DNA from: SABY01 sp964593705
GTDB taxonomy: Bacteria > Bacteroidota > Bacteroidia > Bacteroidales > 4484-276
DNA length: 64,000 nt
NCBI GenBank assembly: GCA_964593705.1
Contig: CAZQIV010000005.1
Span: 1 to 64,000 of the forward strand
Direction: 5' to 3'
Numbering within the stretch: position 1 is the stretch's first letter; every line of letters starts with the position of its first letter. Below, piece after piece: positions 1 to 10,010 of this stretch. The notes below the pieces were generated by a model, which worked only from the letters and a program-made list of their open reading frames with translations, made no database searches and was not told the DNA's origin. The position numbers and the translations under genes were made by a program.

Positions 1-148
1 GAGCAAGCCCTTAGAGGCAATATTTATTCTACCTGTATTTTTTGAGGGGATACATAACTTTGTTATAACTTGTTGATTTTTAACTAATGGATCAGGAGTT
101 CTGGAATTGAAAAAATCAAATAGCTTGAATTCGAACAGGGGGAAGTAT
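1..148. other. left edge, no gene recognised
   Basis: No supportable coding frame is visible here. Positions 63-108 resemble a stretch near 47747-47792: both carry TTATAACTT, then TTGATTTTTAAC, then a GG-TCAGGA-CTG-AATT core. I read this as a degenerate copy of a dispersed intergenic repeat. It lies just downstream of the minus-strand gene that ends at 149. Confidence 0.4.
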
Positions 149-1381
149 TTAGTGGAAAAATAAATAAGCGATAAAAATTGCGGCAATTATTCCTGCAAAA
201 TCAGCGATTAAGCCTGCGGTAAGGGCATAGCGGGTTTTTTTAATCCCAACCGATCCAAAATAAACAGCCAACACGTAAAAAGTGGTATCCGTTGAGCCCT
301 GGAAAGTAGATGCCAATCTGCCAACAAAAGAATCAGCGCCGAAAGTATTCATGGCATCAACCATCATACCCCGGGCTCCCGATCCGCTCAATGGTTTCAT
401 AAACGCAGTGGGTAATGCCGGAACAAAATCAGAATTGAGCCCAACCAGATTAATAGTCCAACCAATTCCATCAATAATAAACTGCATTGCGCCTGATGTC
501 CTGAATACACCTATCGCCACCAAAATGGCCACGAGGTAGGGGATGATCTTAATGGCGATTTTAAAACCATCCTTTGCACCTTCGATAAACGACTCGTAAA
601 CATTCACCTTACGGTAAACGGCCAGGCCAATAAATGAAATTATGATTGAGAATAAAATTACATTGCTTGCAATGGATGATATAAGCTCTACCTGCGATTG
701 CGGAATAACGGTGAAGTACCAGATGATTGAAGCAACCAAAATTGTAAAACCTCCAAGGTAGGCCATCACAACCTTGTTGAGTAAATTCAGTTTTTGGAAA
801 AATGAAACGGCAAGAATCCCTGCCATCGTAGAGAAAAATGTTGCCAATAATATGGGTAGAAAGATATCAGAAGGATCAGCTGCCCCCATTTGTGCGCGAT
901 AAACCATGATGCTGATGGGAATCAGGGTGAGCCCCGAAGTATTTAAAACAAGGAACATAATCATGGGATTGGACGCGGTGTCCTTTTTCTTATTCAGCCC
1001 CTGCAATTGTTCCATGGCTTTCAATCCCATTGGAGTGGCAGCATTGTCGAGCCCAAGCATATTGGCTGCAATGTTCATCATAATCGAGCCTGTTACCGGG
1101 TGATCTTTGGGGATGTCAGGGAAAAGTTTCCTGAAAAGCGGTCCTACAACTCTTGCCATAATGCGGATTACGCCGCCATTTTCACCAACTTTCATCAGGC
1201 CTAACCAAAGGGTCATTACCCCGGTAAGCCCCAACGAAATCCTGAAACCAAGTTCAGCGTTATCAAAAGTACTGCTCACCAGTTCAGAAAAGATTTGTGT
1301 ATCGCCAAAAAAAATCAACTTAATCAAAGCTACAACAAAGGCAATCAGAAAAAATGTTATCCAGATGTAATTTAGTACCAT
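149..1381 (-). CDS. SpmA-SpmB fusion, nucleoside-recognition (Gate) domain membrane protein
   Basis: Polytopic inner-membrane protein of 410 residues with two Gate/nucleoside-recognition halves. Residues 1-200 resemble SpmA (motifs NIAANMLGLDNAATPMG and NTSGLTLIPI). Residues 270-410 resemble SpmB (PLSGSGARGM, then FQGSTDTTFYVLAVYFGSVG). In spore formers SpmA and SpmB are separate spore-maturation proteins; non-sporulating Bacteroidota commonly carry this fused form, probably as a transporter of unknown substrate. The start is the ATG complementary to 1379-1381. Upstream of it lies an AT-rich tandem repeat. The family assignment is firm, but the substrate cannot be read from sequence. Confidence 0.9.
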   Translation of the reverse strand: MVLNYIWITFFLIAFVVALIKLIFFGDTQIFSELVSSTFDNAELGFRISLGLTGVMTLWLGLMKVGENGGVIRIMARVVGPLFRKLFPDIPKDHPVTGSIMMNIAANMLGLDNAATPMGLKAMEQLQGLNKKKDTASNPMIMFLVLNTSGLTLIPISIMVYRAQMGAADPSDIFLPILLATFFSTMAGILAVSFFQKLNLLNKVVMAYLGGFTILVASIIWYFTVIPQSQVELISSIASNVILFSIIISFIGLAVYRKVNVYESFIEGAKDGFKIAIKIIPYLVAILVAIGVFRTSGAMQFIIDGIGWTINLVGLNSDFVPALPTAFMKPLSGSGARGMMVDAMNTFGADSFVGRLASTFQGSTDTTFYVLAVYFGSVGIKKTRYALTAGLIADFAGIIAAIFIAYLFFH

Positions 1382-1393
1382 GCGGGGGGAAAG

Positions 1394-1538
1394 TTAATAG
1401 TTATTAGTTATTAGTTAATAGTTATTGGTTAATAGTTATTAGTTAATAGTTATTGGTTAATAGTTATTGGTTAATAGTTATTAGTTAATTGTTATTGGTT
1501 ATTAGTTAATTGTTATTGGTTATTAGTTAATAGTTATC
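1394..1538. repeat. AT-rich tandem repeat (TTAATAGTTATTGG type)
   Basis: About ten imperfect tandem copies of a 12-14 base unit such as TTAATAGTTATTGG or TTATTAGTTAAT. It fills most of the 1382-1762 gap between divergently transcribed genes. The reverse-complement flavour of the same text (CAATAACTAATATC) recurs at about 59630-59720, so it is a dispersed simple repeat of this genome. No coding potential. Confidence 0.85.
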
Positions 1539-1728
1539 AGGTTATTGAGCTTGTTGTCATTTTTATATTTTTCAGTTGTTCTGTTTTTTACTTTTCAATA
1601 TTGAATTTTCAAAAATAACATAATTCAATAAAGCCCTTTTGAAAATGTAAATATCTTTCGGAATTCATTCAAAAGCAGCTGTTGAATTTGCTTTGAGTGA
1701 ATAATGTGGCGCAAAAATGAAAATCACT

Positions 1729-1736
1729 TACTTTTG
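1729..1736 (+). promoter_or_regulatory. -7 promoter box (TAnnTTTG) of the C1 peptidase gene
   Basis: TACTTTTG matches the Bacteroidota -7 consensus TAnnTTTG and lies 26 bases before the ATG at 1763. I could not place a convincing -33 TTTG at the usual distance, so only the -7 element is called. Confidence 0.5.
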
Positions 1737-1762
1737 CAAAAATCAAAATAAACTACTGAAAA

Positions 1763-2914
1763 ATGAGAAAGACTTTCCTACTAACACTCACCATAATCAT
1801 TCTGGGTGTTTTTCAACTCGTAGCACAAAACGATGCTAAAAAAGTCGAAATAGGTGATTACACCTTTACAGAATTAAAAATTGTTCCACACACACCTATT
1901 AAAGATCAGCATAAGTCGGGAACCTGCTGGTCGTTTGCGGGAACCTCTTTTGTTGAAGCGGAAGTAATGCGTTTAGGCGGCCTCGAGCTCGATCTTTCCG
2001 AAATGTGGTCGGTGAGGAAGGCCTGGGAAAATCGTGCTGACAGCTATGTTCAGCTTCACGGTGCTTTTAATTTTAGCTCCGGTGGAGAGCCTCACCAGGT
2101 AATGGAAACCCTGGCCGAACGTGGCCTGATTCCCGATGAAGCCTACACCGGCCTTACCTTTGGCGACGACTTGCCCGTGCATAACGAAATGGATAACGTG
2201 CTTGAAGCTTTTGTGAAAGCTGTAGTCGAAAATAAGAGCCGTAAGCTTTCACCGGTCTGGTTTCAGGCTTACCAGGGAATACTGGATGCTTATCTCGGAG
2301 AGGTACCAGAGGAATTTGACTATGAAGGAAAAACCTATACTCCCGAATCATTTACAGAAAACTTTTTAAAACTCAACCCTAACGAGTATGTTGAAGTTAC
2401 TTCGTACATGAATCACAAAAGTTATAGAAACTTTCGCCTTATGATTCCCGACAATTGGGACTATGAAGAGTATTATAATGTTAAAATGTATGATTTGACC
2501 GGAATTATCGATTTTGCGTTAAGTGAGGGTTATACCGTGGCATGGGCGGCGGATGTCAGCGACAAATTTTTCAACCATAAAAAGGGATTTGCACTGGTGC
2601 CCGAAAAAGATTGGGAAGATATGCGTACCGGTGAGCGCGACAGTGTTTTTATTGTTCCGTTAAAGCAAAAAGAAATTACACCCGAAATGAGGCTGGAAGC
2701 TTACAATGATTACACAACCACCGATGATCACAGTATGCACATCATCGGACTGGTTGAAGATCAGGATGGCAATACCTGGTACAAGGTTAAAAATTCGTGG
2801 GCTGCCGACAGCAATAAATTTGGCGGATATTTTTATGTTTCACAGTCCTACATCCTTCTCCGTACCATTGCACTCTATGTGTCGAGGGATATGGTGCCGC
2901 ATGGGATAGATTAA
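1763..2914 (+). CDS. Secreted C1-family (papain/bleomycin-hydrolase-like) cysteine peptidase
   Basis: 383-residue peptidase with a signal peptide (about residues 1-21, ending LVAQ) and a complete cysteine-peptidase triad. Cys55 lies in DQHKSGTCWSFAG, His326 in DDHSMHIIG and Asn344 in KNSWAAD. The spacing and the long middle insertion are like the PepC/bleomycin-hydrolase aminopeptidases of the C1B group, and Bacteroidota often export such enzymes. It probably trims peptides in the periplasm. A TAnnTTTG box precedes it and a hairpin with a T run follows, so it is likely monocistronic. No T9SS domain is present. Assignment to C1 is firm; the exact specificity is not. Confidence 0.93.
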   Translation: MRKTFLLTLTIIILGVFQLVAQNDAKKVEIGDYTFTELKIVPHTPIKDQHKSGTCWSFAGTSFVEAEVMRLGGLELDLSEMWSVRKAWENRADSYVQLHGAFNFSSGGEPHQVMETLAERGLIPDEAYTGLTFGDDLPVHNEMDNVLEAFVKAVVENKSRKLSPVWFQAYQGILDAYLGEVPEEFDYEGKTYTPESFTENFLKLNPNEYVEVTSYMNHKSYRNFRLMIPDNWDYEEYYNVKMYDLTGIIDFALSEGYTVAWAADVSDKFFNHKKGFALVPEKDWEDMRTGERDSVFIVPLKQKEITPEMRLEAYNDYTTTDDHSMHIIGLVEDQDGNTWYKVKNSWAADSNKFGGYFYVSQSYILLRTIALYVSRDMVPHGID

Positions 2915-2939
2915 GATATTTATTGATTTCAAAATAATG

Positions 2940-2977
2940 AACTTCCACTATCAGAAAAGATGGCGGGAGTTTTTTTT
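2940..2977 (+). terminator. Rho-independent terminator after the C1 peptidase
   Basis: Imperfect inverted repeat (AACTTCC-CTATC pairing with GAT-G-GGGAGTT) followed by eight T residues, 26 bases after the peptidase stop codon. Confidence 0.65.
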
Positions 2978-3664
2978 GTGTACTGCTGTGAAGTTTGGAA
3001 CGACAAAGTTTATACCCTCAATCTTTATGGATATTAATCGGAGTATTTAAAAAAATGTTTTTATCATCCCGCACTTGACTGCTAAAGGGTAGGATGATTT
3101 TTACTCATAATGGGTTTTTCAAGTTTTGATTATTATCAAATGTGATTGGGAAATTGTTAAAACTCAGTATGAGTTTAGGTATTATAGCTAATAAGATTTA
3201 CAAATGATTCTCAACAACTCAGTATAGCCTGTCCCGCGCTAATGCGGGAAGTTGAGTTATCCGGTATTGATATTGTCAAGTGAGCTAATTTTTTAATAGC
3301 GAAACCCATACTGGGTTTTTATTACCCTACTGAAGATTGGAAAACTACAATATCTCAACCCGTACCGGGTATTACCAAAAATATTTTTGTAATCGATTAA
3401 ATGGATAGTGGGAATATGGTATAAAGTCCTTTTAAGTATATTAATGAAAAGAAGAAATTAAATTCAGATTTTTGCAATTGATAAGATTAGCCCGAAAGCT
3501 TTCGGGGCTGTCAGGGTTCAAATGAAGAACAGCTTTCTTTTTTTTGCTAACCGGTAAAGAAAAATCAGATTTTAGCGTGATAAATCTTTTTACGAATTAT
3601 GATTATTATTGTTAACCACAAAAATTGAATAATACCTTTTTGAATGATTTAAAATCCCAATAAA
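2978..3664. repeat. gene-free stretch with recurrent short palindromes
   Basis: No supportable ORF. It holds four related 13-base imperfect palindromes: ACTCATAATGGGT (3103), ACTCAGTATGAGT (3162), ACCCATACTGGGT (3304) and ACCCGTACCGGGT (3358). A fifth half copy lies at 3217 inside a larger stem (AACTCA with TGAGTT) that encloses CCCGC-GCTAAT-GCGGG. A perfect 16-base palindrome CCCGAAAGCTTTCGGG lies at 3491-3506. These look like small intergenic repeats; no function is assigned. Confidence 0.55.
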
Positions 3665-4126
3665 ATGCAAATCAAAGACGAATCTACACACGATAAACAA
3701 CTTATGCATTTGGCCATTGAAATTGCTAAAACTGGTAATTCCAGGTTTGGTTGTGTAATCGCAGAAAAGCAAGAAGTAATAGTGAAAGCATTCAATACAA
3801 TAAAAACAGGTAGCGATCCAACTGCACATGCCGAAATAAATGCCATCAGAAAATTGGCGGAAATTCCGGATTGTCAGGATAAAAAACTTACACTTTATAC
3901 TACCGGGGAGCCTTGCCCAATGTGCATGACGGCCATCATGTATGCCGGAATCGATAGGGTCGTGTTTGGCCTTTCAATAAGCGAAATCAGTAAATTTATG
4001 AAACAGATAAAAATAAATGCGCAGGAAATTGTGGATAAGGGTTTCAAAAAAGTTGAAATTACCGGGGGCGTTTTACATGAAGAATGTTTAAATTTGTTCC
4101 AAACGCAATATTATGATAAACGTTAG
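3665..4126 (+). CDS. Nucleoside deaminase (CMP/dCMP-type zinc deaminase family)
   Basis: 153 residues, normal length for a guanine deaminase/tRNA-adenosine-deaminase-like zinc enzyme. Zinc and catalytic residues are present: His55 and Glu57 in HAEINAIRK, and Cys84/Cys87 in PCPMCM. Such enzymes hydrolyse the exocyclic amine of guanine or a related base. The C-terminus (TGGVLHEECLNLF) resembles guanine-deaminase-type proteins more than TadA, so GuaD-like is the preferred reading. It overlaps the next gene by 14 bases, which suggests co-translation. The specific substrate is inferred. Confidence 0.88.
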   Translation: MQIKDESTHDKQLMHLAIEIAKTGNSRFGCVIAEKQEVIVKAFNTIKTGSDPTAHAEINAIRKLAEIPDCQDKKLTLYTTGEPCPMCMTAIMYAGIDRVVFGLSISEISKFMKQIKINAQEIVDKGFKKVEITGGVLHEECLNLFQTQYYDKR

Positions 4127-5279
4127 ACTTTTAGCTTACGAGGGCGCCCCCGACAGCCTTTTTAAAAACGGAAAAGAAAAGTTTATTGATCTTTTCCCCG
4201 ACCAGGAATTTGAATTTTATTCGCCTGAACCTGATATTCTTGTTTTCCTGAGTGGCGGCGCCGAAAAAGAAGCGATGCGCTACATTTGTCCCGGGAGCTT
4301 TTACCTGCTCACTGCTTTTGAAGAAAACAATTCCTATGCTGCAGCTTCGGAGGTGAAAGCCCTTTTGGAACAGCAAAATATCCAATCGATGTTGACAGAT
4401 TTGCATGAGAAACACGACAGGAAAATCATCAAAAGGTATTTTAAAGCTAAAGAGAACCTCGGCAAATTGAACGGCAAAACCATTGGCTTGATAGGGGAGG
4501 TGTCGCATTGGTTGCTGGCCTCAACCATCGATGAGAAAGATTTGAAAAATAAAATGGGAATTACTTTGAAAAAGAAGAGTTGGGAGGAGGTGTCGGCTTA
4601 CGAAAACTTTACTCCCGATGAAGCCTTCATCCGGAAATATCCCTGGCACGATCAGGGGGCTATTGGTGAAGCAGGGAAAGTGCATGAGGCCTTGAAACAA
4701 TTTGTTGATTCCGAAAAACTGGACGCTTTCACCATCGAATGTTTTTCGTTGGTTAACGAAAAAAAGGTAACAGCCTGCCTTTCACTTTCTCATTTCAACG
4801 ATTTGGGTATTCCGGCCGGCTGCGAAGGCGATCTGTGTAGCATAACCGGAATGTTGTTTATCGAAGCACAATTGGGCACCATCCCCTGGATGGCCAACCT
4901 AATCAAGGTAAGTACCGATTGTGTGAAACTGGCACATTGCACAGCGCCCACCAATCTGTTGGATCATGTTGAAATAGATACGCATTACGAAACAGGCGAG
5001 GGCACTGCGGTGGCAGGAAGATTTACCAAAGGCGAGGTTACCTTGTTCAGGTTAAATAATTTATTAAGCAAAGCCTTTATCAGCGAGGGCAATATTATTT
5101 CAACACACAAGAGCCAACATGCCTGCCGCACGCAAATCGAAGTCAATATCCCCGAAAAGGATGCCAAAATCTTAAAATATCACCCCCTGGGAAATCATCA
5201 CCTTGTCGTTCCCGGAACCCACAAATCCCTGCTCAAAATGGCTTGTAAAATTGCGGGTATTGAAGTTGTGAATAAGTAG
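4113..5279 (+). CDS. L-fucose/L-arabinose isomerase-like protein
   Basis: 388-residue cytoplasmic protein with the layout of the short fucose-isomerase-like family. The C-terminal half has CSLTGM-like CSITGMLFIEAQLG, then AHCTAPTNLL, then HYETGEGTAVAGRFT and a final HHLVVPGTHKSLL segment, which resemble the metal/substrate side of ketol isomerases. The N-terminal 130 residues form a loose Rossmann-like part. It overlaps the deaminase gene by 14 bases. The family is reasonably clear; the true sugar substrate is unknown, and the pairing with a deaminase does not suggest one. Confidence 0.72.
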   Translation: MINVRLLAYEGAPDSLFKNGKEKFIDLFPDQEFEFYSPEPDILVFLSGGAEKEAMRYICPGSFYLLTAFEENNSYAAASEVKALLEQQNIQSMLTDLHEKHDRKIIKRYFKAKENLGKLNGKTIGLIGEVSHWLLASTIDEKDLKNKMGITLKKKSWEEVSAYENFTPDEAFIRKYPWHDQGAIGEAGKVHEALKQFVDSEKLDAFTIECFSLVNEKKVTACLSLSHFNDLGIPAGCEGDLCSITGMLFIEAQLGTIPWMANLIKVSTDCVKLAHCTAPTNLLDHVEIDTHYETGEGTAVAGRFTKGEVTLFRLNNLLSKAFISEGNIISTHKSQHACRTQIEVNIPEKDAKILKYHPLGNHHLVVPGTHKSLLKMACKIAGIEVVNK

Positions 5280-6019
5280 GGGGATGGGCGTTTGCTTGTT
5301 TCGTAATTCGTTAATCGAAAATAGTTAATCGAAAATAGTTAATCGTTAATTGGAATTATTTAATCGTTTGTTCCATTCTCCTACCTCGCTTCGGACGCTC
5401 AAGTCTCTTAGTTCGCTTAAGTCTCTTAGTTCTCTCAAGTTGCCATTTTCTGTCATTCCATCATTCCATCATTCCATCTTTTCAGTCATTTTCCTTGTCT
5501 CTTCGTTCTCTCAAGTTGCCATTTTCTGTCATTCCATCATTCAATTGTTTCTCCGTAGGAGTCCTTCGGACATTCATTCTATCATTCAAATGTTTCATTT
5601 CCCGCAGGGGCGGGATTTCGCTTCGCTCAACATTCTACAGTTTCTCCGTAGGAGTCCTTCGGACATTCATTCATTCATTCAATCTTTTCAATCATTCAAT
5701 CTTTTCAGTCATTCTATCATTCTCTTGTTTCAATCATTCAGTCATTCTTCTATTTCAGTCATTTCTGCTCTCACCTCTCCAATATTTATCCCCATTCCAA
5801 ATATAACCCCTATCTCATTGGCTATCTTCTCTCCGGTTAACCCAAACCTTACACATCTACTTTCCTGCATTTGACTTTTGAAATTTCATGTTGTATATTC
5901 GTGCCCAATTCGGAGTAGTATTTCCCTGGTTTTTGTGGTCGAAAGGAAAAAAACACCAGATTAAACAAACCAATTAAAATACATCATGAAACACAGATCA
6001 AACTAAAAATCCAATTCAA
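5280..6019. repeat. low-complexity intergenic repeat field
   Basis: This 740-base stretch has open frames but no protein-like content. A 38-base unit beginning GTTCTCTCAAGTTGCC occurs at 5429-5466 and 5505-5542. A 32-base unit beginning TTTCTCCGTAGGAGTCC is identical at 5548-5579 and 5641-5672. Many ATTC/CATT microrepeats fill the rest (TTCATTCATTCATTC and similar). Near 5307-5350 the phrase TTAATCGAAAATAG is tandemly repeated. The long serine-rich frame here is a by-product of the repeats. Confidence 0.8.
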
Positions 6020-6620
6020 ATGAAACATTTCAACTTTTTTTCAACAGTTTTGGATGTCGTGATGATTTCGAGCGCACCAATCCTTAAGGCCTGCAGTAAG
6101 CAGGAAAACATTGGGCAAACGACTAATCCCGAAGCGGTGTACATGAACGCCGCCGACATTCAATTCCAAAACAACCTTTTAAGGTTTAAGGATAAGGTGG
6201 AGTACATCCGCGAAAACCCGGGTTTTAAAAGCGGGGCGAGTATGGAAGTCGATTCGGTGGTTTGGTACCTCGAAGCACTGTTCAACGCGGTGTATGCCTA
6301 CCCTGATGAAAAATACAGTTATTCGGTAACAGACACGGCAACATTCCAGGTGACCCTTGATGCCGAAGGGCTTGTAAGTTTAAATGAACTGTCGGCTAAA
6401 TACGATGAACTTTTACTACAATGGTGAGTTTGAGGTTATTTACGAGATACTTGCGCCGGAACTGGAAAAATGGTTTTTGTTTTGTGATTTGGAGGGAACA
6501 TCTGATTACGATGATGAAGGGTTTCCAAGGATCAGGCATGATAACTGGTTAACCTTTGGCACACCGCATCTGGTCGATCCCGGGACATCCATTATCATTA
6601 AAGAATATTTGGTTGATTAA
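6020..6620 (+). pseudogene. Broken secreted/lipoprotein gene (frameshifted)
   Basis: Frame 1 of the lesion (6020-6427, 135 aa) starts with an export signal ending near a Cys (ILKACSKQ, lipobox-like). It continues with the VDSVVWYLEALFN and YDELLLQ segments seen in small secreted Bacteroidota proteins. It stops just as a second frame (open to 6620) continues with acidic, secreted-protein-like sequence (EKWFLFCDLEGTSDYDD). The simplest reading is one gene split by a frameshift near 6410-6425. The function of the family is unknown. Neighbouring genes carry similar lesions. Confidence 0.6.
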
Positions 6621-6660
6621 AAACCCAATTGATTTTACATAATTGTCAAAAATCATTACA

Positions 6661-8144
6661 ATGAAAAGTATATTCACCCTTGTGTTTTCCCTTTTTGCAT
6701 GTACTTTGTTTGGACAATATTCTTTTGAATATACCATTGCCAGTGATGAAGATGAGGCTTTATACGCCGGTATTGAAGATAACAGCAATAATATGGTATT
6801 AACAGGAAGGATAGGGAGTTGGGACAATTTTGACTGGGATCCATACATTTTAAAAGTTTACCCCAATGGCGACACCATGAGTAAACGGATGGTGAGTGTG
6901 GATACCAACGGTTGGTTCCAGACAGTTGAGCAAATAGATGACGGCAACTACATGTTTCTTGGCCAATGCGCGATCAACAATGGATCGGATTTTGATCATT
7001 TATGGGTTTGCAAAATGGATACCGCGCTCAATATTGTTTTTCAAAAAACCTATAAAATAACAACAGATTTTTACTTTAGCATCGCATATTCCAATTCATT
7101 CATCGATTCGGATCGGAACATAGTACTTGCCGGCGGGAAAGATATTATATCGTTTACCCCAACTATCATTGGGACAATGCATTTGTAAAGCTTAACCAGC
7201 AGGGCGACACTTTGTTAACCAAAATCCATCGCTACGAGTTTGGGCAAAGGTTATTTGACATAAGCCAGGTGCCTAATACCAATGATTACCTTGCCATTGC
7301 AGGCAATTATGATTACTATAATTTTGGCCCTGTCAGGTTCGATTCAGCATTTAATATCCTCGATATAAAACACTTTTACTCTTTCATTACAAATCATGGA
7401 TGTATGGAATGGCTTACCGATACCTCCTATTTGTTTGCAACAATGAATAGTTACAACACAAAAAACGAGAATGAAATAGGCGTTTTTCATATCGATACAT
7501 CGCTGAATTATCAAAAACATCTGGTATTGGGCAAAGCAGATACCGCCGACTACCCTGCCTGGCGGCAAAGCATTGCTTATGCCAACGATACCACCATTTA
7601 CATTGGCGGTATGCAAATGTATGTCGGTTTTTGGGTTACCATACCCAATGTACTGGAGTTGTATGTAATCGACAGGGAGCTAAACCTTTTGGGGCATAAG
7701 GATTTTGGCAGCGGTGATGCCAATTACCAGTTGTGGGGCATTTTGCCTACATCCGATATGGGCTGCCTGCTTTACGGCACAAGATATTCGGAACAAAACG
7801 GGAGCGAATTCGATATACACATCATAAAAGTGCGCCGTGAGGATATCGAAATTTCAATCAGCCCCATAACCGCCACCGGCGAAATGCTGCGCCAAATAAA
7901 TGGCAAAGCATATCCAAACCCGGCCCACAATATACTTAACATACCACTTAAGGGGTATTCGGGAGCGGGAAATAAACGGGTGCAAATCTTTACAATTAAT
8001 GGCAAAAAAATTACAGACAGAAACCTCGGCAGGGAAGGAAATGTATTGCAGGTAAATGTTGGCACACTTGCCCCCGGCATGTACCTATATACTATATATT
8101 CAGCAGCCGGAAAGCCTTTAACCGGCAAATTCATCAAAAAATAA
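6661..8144 (+). pseudogene. T9SS-sorted secreted protein, split by a frameshift near 7150-7165
   Basis: The ATG at 6661 opens a signal peptide (MKSIFTLVFSLFACTLFGQ) and beta-propeller-like repeats with NGD and DxDxD-type turns. The first frame ends at 7188, but the sequence continues without loss in the -1 frame. The phrase YPNYHWDNAFVKLNQQGD is encoded across 7153-7210, upstream of the later ATG/TTG. The second part (to 8144) ends with a classic T9SS type A domain: AYPNPAHNILNIP, then NGKKI, and a terminal GMYLYTIYSAAGKPLTGKFIKK-type tail. One single-base indel therefore explains the split of a protein of about 490 residues. Function unknown; probably surface-exposed. Confidence 0.75.
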
Positions 8145-8169
8145 TTTATGTACTTAAAGAACTATAAAA

Positions 8170-8487
8170 ATGAAAAAATTTGTTTACCTGATTATAATAC
8201 TATTTGTTACCCTGACAGGGGCGGCACAAGAGGAGTGCATTTCATGTTTTTACAATGATATCAATTTCGATAAATACGCCAGTGCAATAGGAAATTACAA
8301 TATCTCATTAGGGCTTAACTCCCTGGCCTCGGGAGAAGGAAACAGCGTAAAGGGGAATTATGCATCGGCTTCTTTTGTTACCGGCAGGTTTGTGGATTTA
8401 TTACACTTTCAAACGGGAACTTATGTGTTTAGTTTGTTCGATAAAGACGATCGGCTCATCGAAAGCAAAAAAGTCATCAAGGAATAA
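8170..8487 (+). pseudogene. Internally deleted T9SS protein remnant (105 aa)
   Basis: The reading frame is open but looks like a head joined to a tail. It has a signal peptide (to GAAQ), then ASAIGNYNISLGLNSLASG, which resembles the start of a YadA-head-like SAIG/SLASG repeat protein. It then passes directly into a sequence (GTYVFSLFDKDDRLIESKKV) that matches the last strands of a T9SS sorting domain. The normal passenger and most of the sorting domain are missing. It could still be made as a small exported protein, but decay by in-frame deletion is the better explanation. Confidence 0.55.
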
Positions 8488-8553
8488 CACCTTGCAAAAC
8501 AATATTGCGCTTGACCAGAAGTGTGTCTTTTTCAAAATTTAAATTTTAGTATT

Positions 8554-9706
8554 ATGAAAAGAAATATCCAATTTGTGCTTGTTAGCATCATGCTGATATT
8601 CATTAGTCATACTTTATCCTCACAAACATTTTCGGAAGTTACCGGCTTGACCTGGGGAGGTGGATTAACAGAGCCACAACCGTGTTTTGTGGATATTGAT
8701 AACGACGGGTTTAGCGACCTGCTTTGTGGCTGTGAAGCCGGAACAATTCTACACTATGAGCAGGATTCGATAGGTGCTTTGGGTTTTCACCTGGTTAGCG
8801 GAATGTTTATCAACATTGCAAGCGATGAGAACTCTAACCCAAGCCTTGCTTACTGCACATCGATAACGATGGTCTGGTTGACCTACTTATTGGAAACGAA
8901 CTTACCGAACAGATTGCTTATTATGAACAGGATGAATCCGGTTCTTATGACTTTGACCTTGTTACAGGCCAATTTAATGGTTTATACTCCACCTATCCTT
9001 CCTAATTTTGCACAGGCTACATTGATGAAGATCAGCAAATAGATATTTTGACCAGTCAATATTGGGGTGAAGTCTCACACCATGAACAGGTCGCACCCTA
9101 CTCCCTAAATTTTGAGCTGATAGACCCGAAATTTCACCTATTTCTTATACAGCACCGCACGTAATCGATATTGATAATGATGGCTTGCAGGATGTCTTGA
9201 TTGGAACAAACAGTAGCATTATTCATTATGAACAAACGATGCCCGGTTTACTGGAATTTGTTCTTGTCGAAAATAATTTCCCTGAAATTTACGGAATAGA
9301 CTTATATCCTGAGTTTTGTGATATTGATGGCGATGAAAAAATTGATTTGTTGGTAGGAAATCATAATGGCAACATCTGGCACTACATTCAATCGGATACC
9401 GGAAGCATGAATTTTGTATTTGAAACCGAAAACTTTTCTGGCATTGATGTCGGGTCATATACACCATCCAGCCTGGAAACTACCGATTTTAACGGAAACG
9501 GATTGATTGATATTTTGGTGGGTCGGGAATATGGTAATTTGATGTGGTATGAACAAGACAGTGAGTATTCGTTTAGTAAAATATTAAAGAATAAGGTTTA
9601 TTTATCCAGATCAATCAATTATCTAAAAACAGAATCTATGTACAAATCAAAATTGCCATACACTTTTTATAGTGGCCTCGTTTTGTACCCACACAATTTG
9701 CAGTAG
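8554..9706 (+). pseudogene. FG-GAP/VCBS-repeat secreted protein with several frameshifts
   Basis: Signal peptide from the ATG at 8554 (MKRNIQFVLV... LSSQ). It is followed by repeats of the form D-I-D-N-D-G-x-x-D-L-L-x-G typical of FG-GAP/VCBS calcium-binding propellers: DIDNDGFSDLLCG near 8695, IDNDGLVDLLIGN near 8863, DIDNDGLQDVLIGT near 9170 and DIDGDEKIDLLVGN near 9320. These repeats lie in different frames, so at least three indels (around 8850, 9005 and 9130) interrupt the gene. The end (about 9590-9706) is not a recognisable sorting domain. It was probably a surface protein. Confidence 0.78.
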
Positions 9707-9960
9707 TACCATTTTTAAAAAGTTAACACTAAGACACCGAGGGCACAAAGATTCACTAATATCTACACAGTGAAATATTTGCGATAATTGATTTACGTTA
9801 AGTAAGGAGTTCTGTGATTATAAAATTTTTGAGCAGACCATCAAGTCTCTTAATGGTTTCAGTTATAATGGCCATATTTTTGGCATCTGTCTGGTTTACT
9901 TTATCATATTAACAAATCATTAAATCTTTTTGAAAAATTTTGCCACCCTTTTTAAAAGGA
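9707..9960. repeat. intergenic repeat remnant
   Basis: No gene. It contains GCACAAAGATTCACTAA (9743) and GTTAAGTAAGGAGTTCTGTGATT (9797), split across about 50 bases. The same two phrases with the same spacing recur at 62799 and 62843. CACAAAG-rich text is also present near 47664. Confidence 0.6.
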
Positions 9961-9965
9961 AGTAA

Positions 9966-9996
9966 TTTGCCTTGCTTTTTTAAATTGGTATATTTG
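9966..9996 (+). promoter_or_regulatory. Canonical Bacteroidota promoter of the Na/Pi symporter gene
   Basis: TTTG at 9966-9969, a 19-base spacer and TATATTTG at 9989-9996 match the TTTG-N19-21-TAnnTTTG consensus. The ATG follows 14 bases later. Confidence 0.7.
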
Positions 9997-10010
9997 GATA
10001 ACTTATTTAA

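Noticed and set aside
5429..5672. CRISPR array
   Set aside because: Only two copies each of two different repeats, with no regular spacers and no cas genes.
5350..5874. 174-residue open frame on the plus strand
   Set aside because: It is Ser/Phe/His repeat text produced by CATTC microrepeats and two exact longer repeats; no domain or start context.
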